Assembly (NCBI GenBank): GCA_019695035.1 | Contig: JAIBAU010000007.1 | Span: forward strand, 50,078-114,077 | Length of the DNA: 64,000 nucleotides | From: Caulobacteraceae bacterium | Lineage (GTDB): Bacteria > Pseudomonadota > Alphaproteobacteria > Caulobacterales > Caulobacteraceae | Direction of reading: 5' to 3' | Shown: in pieces, positions 18,061 to 27,762 of the stretch | Position numbering within the stretch: position 1 is the stretch's first letter | Layout of the letters: each line of letters starts with the position of its first letter | Made by a program: the position numbers and the translations under genes | The notes under the pieces: generated by a model | Seen by the model: only the letters and a program-made list of their open reading frames with translations | Databases searched by the model: none | Told to the model about the DNA's origin: nothing

Positions 18061-18702
18061 ATGAGCGCCGCCGCCAAGATTTGTGGCCTGTCCACGTCCG
18101 AAGCCGTCGCCGCCGCACTCGCCGGCGGCGCCGGCTGGCTTGGATTTGTTTTCTTTCCGAAGTCTCCCCGCCACGTCACCGCCGAGACCGCCGCGCGGCT
18201 GACCCGACCGGTTCGCGGCGAAGCCAGGACCGTGGCCGTCATGGTCGACCCGACGGATGCCGAACTGGATGCGATGATTGCGGCTTGGCGGCCGGACCTG
18301 ATCCAGCTGCACGGACCCGAAACGCCCAACCGCGTCGCGCAGATCAAGGCCCGCACCGGGGTCGGGATCATCAAGGCGCTGCCCGTGTCCACCGCGGGTG
18401 ATATCGACGCTGCCTCGGCGTTCTCAGGCGTGGCGGACCACCTGATGTTCGACGCGAGACCTCCGTCGGGCGCCGATCTGCCGGGCGGCGTAGGCGCGCG
18501 GTTCGACTGGAGCCTGCTCTCGGGCCGTCGCTTCGAGCGGCCCTGGTTCCTGGCAGGCGGGCTCGACCCGTGGAACGTAGCGGACGCGGCGCGCGCGGCC
18601 GGCGCTCCCGCCGTGGACGTTTCCTCTGGCGTGGAGCGCGGCCCCGGCGTAAAGGACCCGGCCCTGATTTCGGCCTTCCTGAAGGCTGTTTCGGGGATCT
18701 GA
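18061..18702 (+). CDS. trpF: Phosphoribosylanthranilate isomerase
   Basis: Third common step of tryptophan synthesis: Amadori rearrangement of N-(5-phosphoribosyl)anthranilate. 213 residues from ATG 18061. The active-site cysteine is in AKICGLS (residues 5-11) and the general acid Asp in LMFDARPP; the phosphate-binding loops are [11 protein letters not shown] and [15 protein letters not shown]. The frame is open upstream but opposite the SDR gene. First of a trpF-trpB-trpA run; 31 bp before trpB. Confidence 0.96.
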   Translation: MSAAAKICGLSTSEAVAAALAGGAGWLGFVFFPKSPRHVTAETAARLTRPVRGEARTVAVMVDPTDAELDAMIAAWRPDLIQLHGPETPNRVAQIKARTGVGIIKALPVSTAGDIDAASAFSGVADHLMFDARPPSGADLPGGVGARFDWSLLSGRRFERPWFLAGGLDPWNVADAARAAGAPAVDVSSGVERGPGVKDPALISAFLKAVSGI

Positions 18703-18733
18703 AGGCGCTCCCCCGCCGTATCGGACCGACGTC

Positions 18734-19947
<1,214 letters not shown>

Positions 19948-19951
<4 letters not shown>

Positions 19952-20343
19952 AGCGCTCCCTGTTCGTATGCCTCGCCGTGGCCGGCGGACTGGCGTCGAT
20001 CGCCGCCGCGCGCGCCGACGTCATCGCCCCCGGCGTCGCGGACCTGCCGCCGGCCGAAGGCGGCGTACTCGACGCGAGCTGCGGCATCGCCGACGCGGAC
20101 TGGCCGACCAGCTGCGTGCGGACTCCGATCACCGCGGTGGACGCCCAGCTGGCCGCCTATCGCAAGGCGCTGCTGGACAAGCGCTTCACCACCCCCAGCG
20201 AAGATCCGTCCCTGGCCATCTTCTTCCCCGCCGAGGGCTGCAAGGCCGTCATGGTCACGGTCGAGCGGGGCCAGCGGGACGCTCTGATCCGTTTCCAGGC
20301 GATCCAGGGATGTCCGGTGCAACGGGCCGGAGGCGTGGCATGA
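19948..20343 (+). CDS. Small exported protein inserted between trpB and trpA
   Basis: A 131-residue protein starting at GTG 19948, overlapping the trpB stop. Signal peptide about 1-23 ([13 protein letters not shown]). The mature part has four cysteines (SCGIAD, TSCVRT, EGCKAV, QGCPVQ), suggesting two disulfides in the periplasm. It is embedded in the trp operon with overlaps on both sides, so it is co-translated with tryptophan synthase. I do not recognise a family and cannot tie it to tryptophan synthesis. Confidence 0.7.
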
Positions 20344-20480
20344 ACCTGAAACCCCACCAGATCGGCATCATTGTCGTTCTGATTCTCGTCGCGGGAATAA
20401 CGGCTGTGTGGATCTCCGGCGGCCTCGCGGGCCTGGCCATCAACGGACAGAAGCCGGACACCGAGGCGATCGAGCAATGA
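20340..20480 (+). CDS. 46-aa single-span membrane protein in the trp operon
   Basis: Starts at ATG 20340, overlapping the previous stop by 4 nt (ATGA), and its own stop overlaps the trpA start the same way. The sequence is a short basic-free N-terminus (MNLKPHQIG), one transmembrane helix at about 8-34 and an acidic tail ending TEAIEQ. The two exact overlaps are the main support that it is translated. Function unknown. Confidence 0.65.
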   Translation: MNLKPHQIGIIVVLILVAGITAVWISGGLAGLAINGQKPDTEAIEQ

Positions 20481-21304
20481 CCAATCGCCTCGACACCCGC
20501 TTCGCCGCCCTCCGCCACGAAGGCCGCGCGGCCTTCGTGGCCTATGTCATGGCCGGCGACCCGGACCCGGAGACCTCGTTCGAGATCGTCAGGGGCCTGC
20601 CGGCCGCCGGCGCCGACGTGATCGAACTGGGCTTTCCGTTTTCGGACCCCATGGCCGAGGGGGTGCCGATCCAGAAAGCGTCGATCCGGGCGCTCAAGGC
20701 CGGCATGACGCTGGCGAAGGTGCTGGGCCTCGTGCGCCGTTTCCGCGAGGACGATCGCGACACGCCGATCGTGCTGATGGGCTACCTCAACGTCATCCTG
20801 GCCAGGGGACTGGCCCGCTTCGCCGACGAGGCCGCGGATGCGGGCGTGGACGGATTGATCATCGTTGACTGCCCGCCCGAGGAGGCCGGTGATCTGACCG
20901 ACGAGTTGGAGCGAGTGGGCGTCAGCCTGATTCGCTTGGCGGCCCCAACCACGGACGATGCGCGGCTGCAAACTGTCGTGAAGCGCACTTCCGGCTTCGT
21001 CTACTATGTCTCGGTCGCCGGCGTGACCGGCGCCAAGGCCGCCTCCGCCGAGGCGGTGGCGCCGGCGGTGGCGCGCATTCGCGAGGCTTCGGGCTTGCCC
21101 GTGGCGGTGGGTTTCGGCATACGCACGCCCGCATTGGCGGCCGAGATCGCGCGCGTCGCCGACGCGGCCGTGGTAGGTTCCGCGCTGGTGGACGAGATCG
21201 CTGCGGCGCTTGACGTGAACGCCGACCCGGTCTCGAAGGTTATGCAAAAGGCGACTGCGTTGGCCGAAGCAGTACATTCGGCGCGTTCCGGGGCGGAGGC
21301 CTGA
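20477..21304 (+). CDS. trpA: Tryptophan synthase alpha chain
   Basis: Cleaves indole-3-glycerol phosphate to indole. 275 residues from ATG 20477. Catalytic Glu50 is present in [11 protein letters not shown]. The second catalytic acid, Asp60 in the Salmonella enzyme (PLADG), is Glu61 here (PMAEG; codon GAG), a conservative change. Phosphate-binding [13 protein letters not shown] and VAVGFGIR are in place. Its partner trpB is upstream in the same operon; accD begins 7 bp after the stop. Confidence 0.96.
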   Translation: MTNRLDTRFAALRHEGRAAFVAYVMAGDPDPETSFEIVRGLPAAGADVIELGFPFSDPMAEGVPIQKASIRALKAGMTLAKVLGLVRRFREDDRDTPIVLMGYLNVILARGLARFADEAADAGVDGLIIVDCPPEEAGDLTDELERVGVSLIRLAAPTTDDARLQTVVKRTSGFVYYVSVAGVTGAKAASAEAVAPAVARIREASGLPVAVGFGIRTPALAAEIARVADAAVVGSALVDEIAAALDVNADPVSKVMQKATALAEAVHSARSGAEA

Positions 21305-21311
21305 AACGAAG

Positions 21312-22238
21312 ATGGCTATGGCCGAGAAGCCCGACGATCCCAAAGGCGCCCGCCCCCCCGCCGAACGCCGCGAGCGGGGCGGCTGGCTGTCGCGGATCGC
21401 GCCTGGCGTGCGCAAGGCCTTCTCGAAGAAGGCCGACACGCCCGAGAACCTCTGGGTCAAGTGTCCCGACACCGGCGAGATGATCTATCGCCCCGACCTG
21501 GAGGCCGCCCTCTGGGTGACCCCCGCCGGGCGTCACATGCGAATCGGGGCCAAGCTTCGGCTCGGCTACACCTTCGATGAAGGTCAGTACGAGACGATCG
21601 CCACGCCGCCCGCCGCGGACGATCCGCTGCATTTTTCAGACGGCCGTCCCTACGGCGAGCGGCTGGCTTCGGCGCGCAAGGCGACGGGAGCCAACGACGT
21701 CATGTCGATCGGCTTCGGAACGATCAAGGGCTGCAAGGCGGTCGTGTTGGTCCAGGACTTCGCTTTCATGGGCGGGTCGCTCGGCATGGCGGCGGGAGAG
21801 GGCTTCGTCACCGCCGCTCGCGAGGCGATCGCACGCGGCTGTCCGCTTGTCGCCTTCACGGCGGCCGGAGGCGCGCGGATGCAGGAAGGCGCCCTGTCCC
21901 TGATGCAGATGGCGCGCACCACGCTCGCCATCAACGAGCTGAAGGCCGCCCAACTGCCTTACGTCGTGGTCCTCACCGACCCCACGACCGGCGGCGTGAC
22001 GGCCAGCTACGCGATGCTGGGCGACGTGCACTTGGCCGAACCGGGCGCCCTGATCGGCTTCGCCGGTCCCCGCGTGATCGAACAGACGATCCGGGAGACG
22101 CTTCCGCCGGGGTTCCAGCGGTCCGAATACCTGGTCGAGAAGGGCATGGTCGATCGCGTTGTGGCTCGCTCTGAATTGCCCGACGTTCTGGGCGCCCTCC
22201 TGTCGATGCTGATGGGCGGCAAACGCCGCGCGGCGTAG
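21312..22238 (+). CDS. accD: Acetyl-CoA carboxylase carboxyltransferase subunit beta
   Basis: Forms the carboxyltransferase with AccA, moving CO2 from biotin to acetyl-CoA for fatty acid synthesis. 308 residues from ATG 21312. The core FAFMGGSLGMAAGEG, AAGGARMQEG and DPTTGGVTASYAMLGD motifs are intact. The N-terminal zinc ribbon seen in E. coli is degenerate: only the first Cys (WVKCPDTGEM) remains and the second knuckle reads VTPAGRHMR. This appears to be usual in Alphaproteobacteria. Co-transcribed with trp genes and folC. Confidence 0.96.
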   Translation: MAMAEKPDDPKGARPPAERRERGGWLSRIAPGVRKAFSKKADTPENLWVKCPDTGEMIYRPDLEAALWVTPAGRHMRIGAKLRLGYTFDEGQYETIATPPAADDPLHFSDGRPYGERLASARKATGANDVMSIGFGTIKGCKAVVLVQDFAFMGGSLGMAAGEGFVTAAREAIARGCPLVAFTAAGGARMQEGALSLMQMARTTLAINELKAAQLPYVVVLTDPTTGGVTASYAMLGDVHLAEPGALIGFAGPRVIEQTIRETLPPGFQRSEYLVEKGMVDRVVARSELPDVLGALLSMLMGGKRRAA

Positions 22239-22248
22239 CACCAGGCCC

Positions 22249-22518
22249 ATGAGCGCGCGCAGGCGTCTCCTCGTGTTGGCGTACTGGGGCGCCGTGGCCC
22301 TGCTGGCCACGGCATGGTCGCGCGCCATCTACGGCGACGCGCTCGCCCGCCCTGTCTGCGCCGCCGCACCCTGCCCCGAGCCGGGCAGCCCTGGCGCCGA
22401 GGCGGCCGGCCTGGTCCTGGCGGGCGGACAGTTCCTGGTCGTCTTGTTGGCCGGGGTGCTGGTCTACGGACTGGCCAAGCTGGCGCGTTTCCTCTGGACG
22501 CGTCGGAGCGGCGCGTGA
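22249..22518 (+). CDS. Two-span membrane protein, unknown
   Basis: An 89-residue protein from ATG 22249, 10 bp after accD. Two hydrophobic segments (about 7-24 and 52-80) flank a loop with two cysteines (RPVCAAAPCPEPG) that would face the periplasm. Ends in a basic tail (FLWTRRSGA). Its stop overlaps the folC start as GTGA, which supports translation. No family recognised. Confidence 0.65.
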   Translation: MSARRRLLVLAYWGAVALLATAWSRAIYGDALARPVCAAAPCPEPGSPGAEAAGLVLAGGQFLVVLLAGVLVYGLAKLARFLWTRRSGA

Positions 22519-23843
22519 GCGAGCGCCTCCTCCCGCACGACACCGCCCTGGAGCGGCTCAAGACGCTGCACCCGAAGCTGATCGACCTGTCCCTGGAGCG
22601 AATGCAGCGGTTGTGCGCCGCCCTCGGCCAACCGCAGAAGCGCCTGCCGCCGGTGATCCACGTCGCCGGCACCAACGGCAAGGGTTCGACCGTGGCCTTT
22701 CTCCGAGCCATGGCCGAGGCGGCGGGCCTGAAGGTTCACGTCTACACCTCGCCGCATCTGGTGCGCTTCGCCGAGCGCATCCGGGTGGCGGGAGTGCTGA
22801 TCAGCGATGAGCGACTGGCCGCGGCTCTGGACAGGGTCGAAGAGGCCAACGCCGGCCAACCGATCACCTTCTTCGAAGTCACTACAGCGGCCGCCTTCAC
22901 GGCCTTCGCCGAGACGCGGGCGGATCTGTGCCTGCTGGAGGTGGGCCTGGGCGGGGTCCTGGACGCCACCAACGTGGTCGAAGGCGTCGCCGTGTCGGCT
23001 ATTGCGCCCGTAGACCTGGATCATCGCGAGTTCCTGGGCGATACGATCGAACGGATCGCGGGCGAGAAGGCCGGCATTCTCCGCCCGGGCGTCCCGGCCG
23101 TCATCGGGCGACAGTCGGAGGCGGCGTTCGCCGTGATCGAGGCCCGCGCCGAGGCGGTGGGGGCGCCGCTGAGCGCCCTCGGGCGCGATTTCGATGCGTG
23201 GCGTGAGCGCGGCGGCGTCACCTTCAACACGGTCTCCGGCGACAGCGAGCGGCTGATCGACTTGCCGGAGCCAGGGCTCATAGGTCCGCACCAGGTCGAC
23301 AATGGGGCCCTGGCCGCCGCCGCCATGCTGGCGCTCGGCCACCCGGCGATTGGCGAAGTGGAGATTGCTCGGGGTATGGGCGCGGCGACCTGGCCGGCCC
23401 GGATGCAACGCCTGACCCGCGGTCCTCTGGCCGCTCAGGCGGCGATGCGAGGCGCCGAGCTCTGGCTTGACGGAGGGCATAACCCTCACGCTGCGCGCGC
23501 GTTGGCGGAGCTGCTGGGGGAGTTGAACCGTAAGGCGGAGCGCCCGCTTGTGCTCATTGCAGGGATGCTGGCGAACAAGGACGCCGAAGGGTACTTCGCC
23601 GCGTTCAAAACCCTGGCGCCGCGAGTCCTGACAGTTCCTTTCGCCAGCGAGGCCGCCGCGCCCCCGCCGATCCTGGCGGGCCTGGCCGGGACGGCGGGAC
23701 TGGCCGCCAGTCCCGCGCCGGATCTGGACGCCGCCATGGCGGCTGCGCTGGAAGGGCCGACGCCGCCCCGAATCGTGATTTGCGGGTCGCTTTACCTGGC
23801 CGGCGAGGTCCTGGCCCTCGACCGGGGCACCTGGCCGGATTGA
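22515..23843 (+). CDS. folC: Dihydrofolate/folylpolyglutamate synthase
   Basis: Adds glutamate to dihydropteroate and folates. 442 residues from GTG 22515, overlapping the previous stop by 4 nt. P-loop HVAGTNGKGSTVAF is near residues 52-65; the Mur-ligase signature LLEVGLGGVLDATNVV and the C-terminal WLDGGHNPHAARAL are all present. Last gene of the trpF-to-folC run; 9 bp before the convergent trxA. Confidence 0.95.
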   Translation: MSERLLPHDTALERLKTLHPKLIDLSLERMQRLCAALGQPQKRLPPVIHVAGTNGKGSTVAFLRAMAEAAGLKVHVYTSPHLVRFAERIRVAGVLISDERLAAALDRVEEANAGQPITFFEVTTAAAFTAFAETRADLCLLEVGLGGVLDATNVVEGVAVSAIAPVDLDHREFLGDTIERIAGEKAGILRPGVPAVIGRQSEAAFAVIEARAEAVGAPLSALGRDFDAWRERGGVTFNTVSGDSERLIDLPEPGLIGPHQVDNGALAAAAMLALGHPAIGEVEIARGMGAATWPARMQRLTRGPLAAQAAMRGAELWLDGGHNPHAARALAELLGELNRKAERPLVLIAGMLANKDAEGYFAAFKTLAPRVLTVPFASEAAAPPPILAGLAGTAGLAASPAPDLDAAMAAALEGPTPPRIVICGSLYLAGEVLALDRGTWPD

Positions 23844-23852
23844 GTCCGCAGG

Positions 23853-24188
23853 TCAGGCGGGCGTCGCTACCCCCTGCTCGGCGAGCCATTCAACGATCTT
23901 GGCCTTGGACATGGCGCCGACCTTCATCGAAGCGATCTCGCCGTCCTTGAACAGCATCATGGTCGGGATGCCTTTCACGCCCAGCCGGGACGGCGTGTCA
24001 GGGCTGTCTTCGATATTGACCTTGGCGATCACCGCCTGACCCGCGAGTTCGTCGGAAATCTGTTCCAGCGCCGGGCCAATCTGCATGCACGGTCCGCACC
24101 AGGTGGCCCAGAAATCCACCAGCACCGGCTGGCCCGCCTTCAGCACGTCCTGCTCGAAGCTCTCGTCGGTGACTTTCAACGTGGGCAT
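23853..24188 (-). CDS. trxA: Thioredoxin
   Basis: A 111-residue classical thioredoxin. Redox motif WCGPC with Cys31 and Cys34, DFWATW before it, and the cis-proline region KGIPTMMLFKDGE. Cytoplasmic, no signal peptide. Upstream (minus) lies addA, with a gap of 76 bp. Confidence 0.97.
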   Translation of the reverse strand: MPTLKVTDESFEQDVLKAGQPVLVDFWATWCGPCMQIGPALEQISDELAGQAVIAKVNIEDSPDTPSRLGVKGIPTMMLFKDGEIASMKVGAMSKAKIVEWLAEQGVATPA

Positions 24189-24264
24189 GCGCTTCTCCTG
24201 ATCGCGGCGGGACAGCTAACCCGATTCCCGGTCGCGCCGCATGTGGGGCGCGGCGAGCGCGCGG

Positions 24265-27200
24265 TCAACTCCCTGCGAGGGCGGCGAGCGCCATGTCCAA
24301 CACCGGCTGGGGAAGCGGCATCAATCGTGGTCCATCGGTCCACAGCAGGGCTGCTTCCACCGGCCGATCCGGGTAAACGCTCCCCAGAACCGCTGCATAG
24401 GCGGCGAGCTGCGTGACATAGGCCGGATCCGCGTCCTCAACCGCCTCGGGGGCGGGGCGGTTGGTCTTGTAGTCCACCACGAGCACACGCTCGCGGGTGA
24501 CCACCAGCCGGTCCAGACGGCCGGAGATCGCCATGCCGGGCGGCAAGCCCGGCGCCCGGCCTGCGACGGCGACCTCGGCCCTCGACCCCGGTCCGAAGAC
24601 CTCGGCGAAGCGCGGATCGGCCAGCACATCGAAGACCGCGGCCGCGATCTCGGCTCGCTGACCACGATTGAGGTCCGGCTGCCCCTCGAGGAAGGCGTCG
24701 CACACGCCCTGCCGCTCCGAGCGGGCGACGTCGGGCAACATCTCGAAGAGCTTGTGGATCAGCTCGCCCCGGCGGAAGCGCCCAAGGCCGCCCGTCGCCG
24801 CGAGCGGCGAGGGCGCCGGCGAACGTGCGGATCGGTCCGCCATTTCGCTCGGGCTGGTCCAGCGCAGGGCCCGCGGCTCCGGGGCCGGCGAGCGTCGGGC
24901 CCAGGGGGGAAGCGGCAGGCCGAGCTCAAAGGCGCTCTGCCCAGCCCCCTTCTGGCGCTCAGGATCCGGGCCGAAGCGGCGGAAGGTGAGGCCGGCTTCG
25001 GTCACCCGGCGGACCCGGGGCTTGATCGCCTCGTGCTCAAACGCGGCGTCGACCAGCGGATACCAGCCCTTCAGCGTTTCCTGCCCCTTAGGCTTGGCGC
25101 GCGCACGACCCGCCAGGATGACCCGGTCACGCGCGCGGGTCAGCGCGACATAGAGCAGCCGCAGAGCCTCGTCCTCAGTCTTGCGCTTGCGCAGCTCGCG
25201 CGCCGCACGGGAGGCGCCGCAGTCGTACTTCTTGCCGCCGCTCCACAGAAATCCGCCGTCTTCGAGATCCAGCAGCGGGCTTCCGCGCGGATCCTGCACC
25301 GCCACCGTCTCAGGAAGGATCACTATGGGCGCCTCCAGGCCCTTGGCGCCGTGAGCGGTCATTACCCGGACCTGTCCTTTCGGCTCGTCCATTTCGCGTT
25401 TCACAACGACGTCGAGCCGCCCCAGGGCATGGGCGACGGCCTCAAGGTCGCGCACCCCCCGCCGTTCGGCGGCGAGGACCTGCGTCAGGAGCTCCTCCAG
25501 CGCTTCCCCGGCCTCCGGACCCAGTCGGGTCATGACCCGGGTCCGGTGAGACCGGCCGTTCTCGTCGAGGCTCGAATAGAGCCGGCTGAGGAAGTCGAAA
25601 GGGGTCCGCCCGGCCGCGTGGGCCCGCGCTTGCGCCAAGAATGCGTAAGCGCTTACCCAGTCCTGTTGTTGTTCGCGACGCGCCCTGAGTTCATGCCAGA
25701 GCGACCCCTCTCGGCCCCTCGCCAGCCTGTAGAGACTCTCCTCGTCGATGTCGCAGAAGGGACTGCGGAGCAGCCCGGCCAAGGTCAGGTCGTCGTCCGG
25801 AAACTGGACGAAGCGGATCAGCGCCACGGCGTCTTCGAACACCGGATGTTCGCTGAGCAACAGCCGGTCGGCGCCGGCGACCGGCACACGGTGACGTTTG
25901 AGGGCGCGGATGGTCTCCTCGAACATCGCGCCGCGCTTCTTGACCAGAACGATCACATCTCCGGGCCGCGCAGGACGCCACCGCCGCTGATCCTTGTCGA
26001 AGACGAGATCTCCACGCGCCACGAGGTCCCGGATCTCGAGCGCGACCTTGTCCGCCAGCCGCTTCCACGCCCCGGGGCCGCGCTGGTCTACCGGGTCGGT
26101 CCAGGCGTCGCGGTCCGCCTGCGGCTCTTCGCGCTCCAGATCCCAGAGATCAACACAACCGGCGTCGCCAATGCGTCGTGCGACATGCTCGACCAGCACG
26201 TCCTCAGCGGCCGCCGTTCTTGGAAGGAGGCCCGCCCGCACGGGGCCAGGCGCGAACACGGCGTCCACGAAGGTCAGGATCTCCTGCGTCGAGCGCCAGG
26301 ATTCCGGGAGGGGGAGAGCCTCCCACCGGGCCCCCATGGCCCGCGCCAGCGAGGCATAGGCGGCGGCCTCCTCGCGCAGGCGCTCGGGCTGGGCGCCCTG
26401 GAACGAAAAGATCGACTGCTTTTCGTCCCCTACTATGAAAACGCTGCGACCGAGATCCCGCTCGCCGGCCTGCGCTCCCGCACCCTCGCCCGCAAAGAAG
26501 TCGCCGGTGATACGCCTCAGCATGTCCCACTGCTCGGGCGCGGTGTCCTGGGCCTCATCGATCAGGACGTGAGCGATCCCTTCGTCCAACTTGTACAAAA
26601 CCCACTGGGCGTCCTCGCGTTCCTCGAGCAGCGCCGCGGTCTTCTCGACCAGGTCGGCGAAATCCAGCACCCGGCGACGCTGCTTGGCCGCCTCGTACTC
26701 ACGCACATAGATCCCTGCGAGAGTCAGGGCGTAGACCGTGTCGGAGGCGATACGCTGGGCGCGCGCACGCTCGAAGGCCGCTTCGAGCCGCACCTGCTCG
26801 TCGACCAGCCAGGCCGTGACGGAAGGGCTTATCTTCTTCCCCGCCATACTGGCCCGCGGCCGGCCCTCGCCGGTGAAAAAGGCTGCGCGAACGGGGTCCA
26901 GGGGCGTATCCCCCGCCTCGACTGCCGCAATGGCGGAACGAAGGCTGGCCGCCACCTTGAGGTCATTGGCTCCCCCGGCTTCCAACGCTGCGGCCGCAAC
27001 GCGGTACGCCTCGAGCTCGAGGGCGGGCGGCGTGACGGCCTGCGCCTCGACCATGTCCGCGTCCTCAAGCGCCTCAACGCCCACGATGGCCGCGACCTTG
27101 GCCGGTAGGGCGGCCAGTCCCCCCATTTCACCAATCCACTTCGACAAGTCGCTGCGCCGCGTTTCGAAGGTGCGGAACATGTCCTCGAAGGCGTCGAACG

Positions 27201-27762
27201 CGAGGCTGACCGAAAAGCGGTCGTAGGCGTCGGAAAGGACCCGCGTCTCGGCGTCCTCGCCGCCTTCGAAGGCGCGCCGGGCGAGCGCAGCGCGCGCCTC
27301 CGCGGCCAGGTCCGCGGCGGCGGCGTCGTCCACGACCTCGAAGCTCGGAGACACGCCGGCCTCGACCGGAAAGCGCCGCAGCAACTTCTCGCAGAAGGCG
27401 TGGATGGTCTGGATCTTGAGGCCGCCGGGGGTCTCCAGGGCGCGGGCGAAAAGGGCTCGGGCGCGGGAAAGGTCGGCATGATCGAAGCTGGCGGGCTTGG
27501 GCCCTTGAAGACCCGAGAGCGCCTTTCGAAGGTCTTCGTCGTCCTGAACCGACCAGGCGCCCAGCCGGTCGAACAGGCGTCGCTGCATCTCCGCGGCCGC
27601 CGCCTTGGTGTAGGTCACGCACAGGACGGTCGAGGGATCGGCGCCCGCGAGCAGCAGCCGCGCCACGCGATTCACGAGGGTGGAGGTCTTTCCCGAGCCT
27701 GCATTGGCGCTGACGAAGGCGGACAGGGCCGGGTCTGCAGCGATCGCCTGGTTGTCCGCCAT
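24265..27762 (-). CDS. addA: Double-strand break repair helicase-nuclease AddA
   Basis: Subunit of AddAB, the RecBCD counterpart, which resects double-strand ends for RecA. 1165 residues from ATG 27762. UvrD-type helicase: Walker A SANAGSGKTSTLV at 18-30, DEAQDTAPEQW as the Walker B region, late motifs GLEAPIVILPE and LLYVALTRARDRV. C-terminal nuclease shows VVDYKTNRPAP. The chosen start overlaps the addB stop by one base (TGATG); an in-frame start at 27783 is possible. Coupled with addB. Confidence 0.96.
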   Translation of the reverse strand: MADNQAIAADPALSAFVSANAGSGKTSTLVNRVARLLLAGADPSTVLCVTYTKAAAAEMQRRLFDRLGAWSVQDDEDLRKALSGLQGPKPASFDHADLSRARALFARALETPGGLKIQTIHAFCEKLLRRFPVEAGVSPSFEVVDDAAAADLAAEARAALARRAFEGGEDAETRVLSDAYDRFSVSLAFDAFEDMFRTFETRRSDLSKWIGEMGGLAALPAKVAAIVGVEALEDADMVEAQAVTPPALELEAYRVAAAALEAGGANDLKVAASLRSAIAAVEAGDTPLDPVRAAFFTGEGRPRASMAGKKISPSVTAWLVDEQVRLEAAFERARAQRIASDTVYALTLAGIYVREYEAAKQRRRVLDFADLVEKTAALLEEREDAQWVLYKLDEGIAHVLIDEAQDTAPEQWDMLRRITGDFFAGEGAGAQAGERDLGRSVFIVGDEKQSIFSFQGAQPERLREEAAAYASLARAMGARWEALPLPESWRSTQEILTFVDAVFAPGPVRAGLLPRTAAAEDVLVEHVARRIGDAGCVDLWDLEREEPQADRDAWTDPVDQRGPGAWKRLADKVALEIRDLVARGDLVFDKDQRRWRPARPGDVIVLVKKRGAMFEETIRALKRHRVPVAGADRLLLSEHPVFEDAVALIRFVQFPDDDLTLAGLLRSPFCDIDEESLYRLARGREGSLWHELRARREQQQDWVSAYAFLAQARAHAAGRTPFDFLSRLYSSLDENGRSHRTRVMTRLGPEAGEALEELLTQVLAAERRGVRDLEAVAHALGRLDVVVKREMDEPKGQVRVMTAHGAKGLEAPIVILPETVAVQDPRGSPLLDLEDGGFLWSGGKKYDCGASRAARELRKRKTEDEALRLLYVALTRARDRVILAGRARAKPKGQETLKGWYPLVDAAFEHEAIKPRVRRVTEAGLTFRRFGPDPERQKGAGQSAFELGLPLPPWARRSPAPEPRALRWTSPSEMADRSARSPAPSPLAATGGLGRFRRGELIHKLFEMLPDVARSERQGVCDAFLEGQPDLNRGQRAEIAAAVFDVLADPRFAEVFGPGSRAEVAVAGRAPGLPPGMAISGRLDRLVVTRERVLVVDYKTNRPAPEAVEDADPAYVTQLAAYAAVLGSVYPDRPVEAALLWTDGPRLMPLPQPVLDMALAALAGS

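Noticed and set aside
24241..27108. Long plus-strand open frame opposite addA
   Set aside because: AddA on the other strand has complete helicase and nuclease motifs; the opposite frame is compositional.
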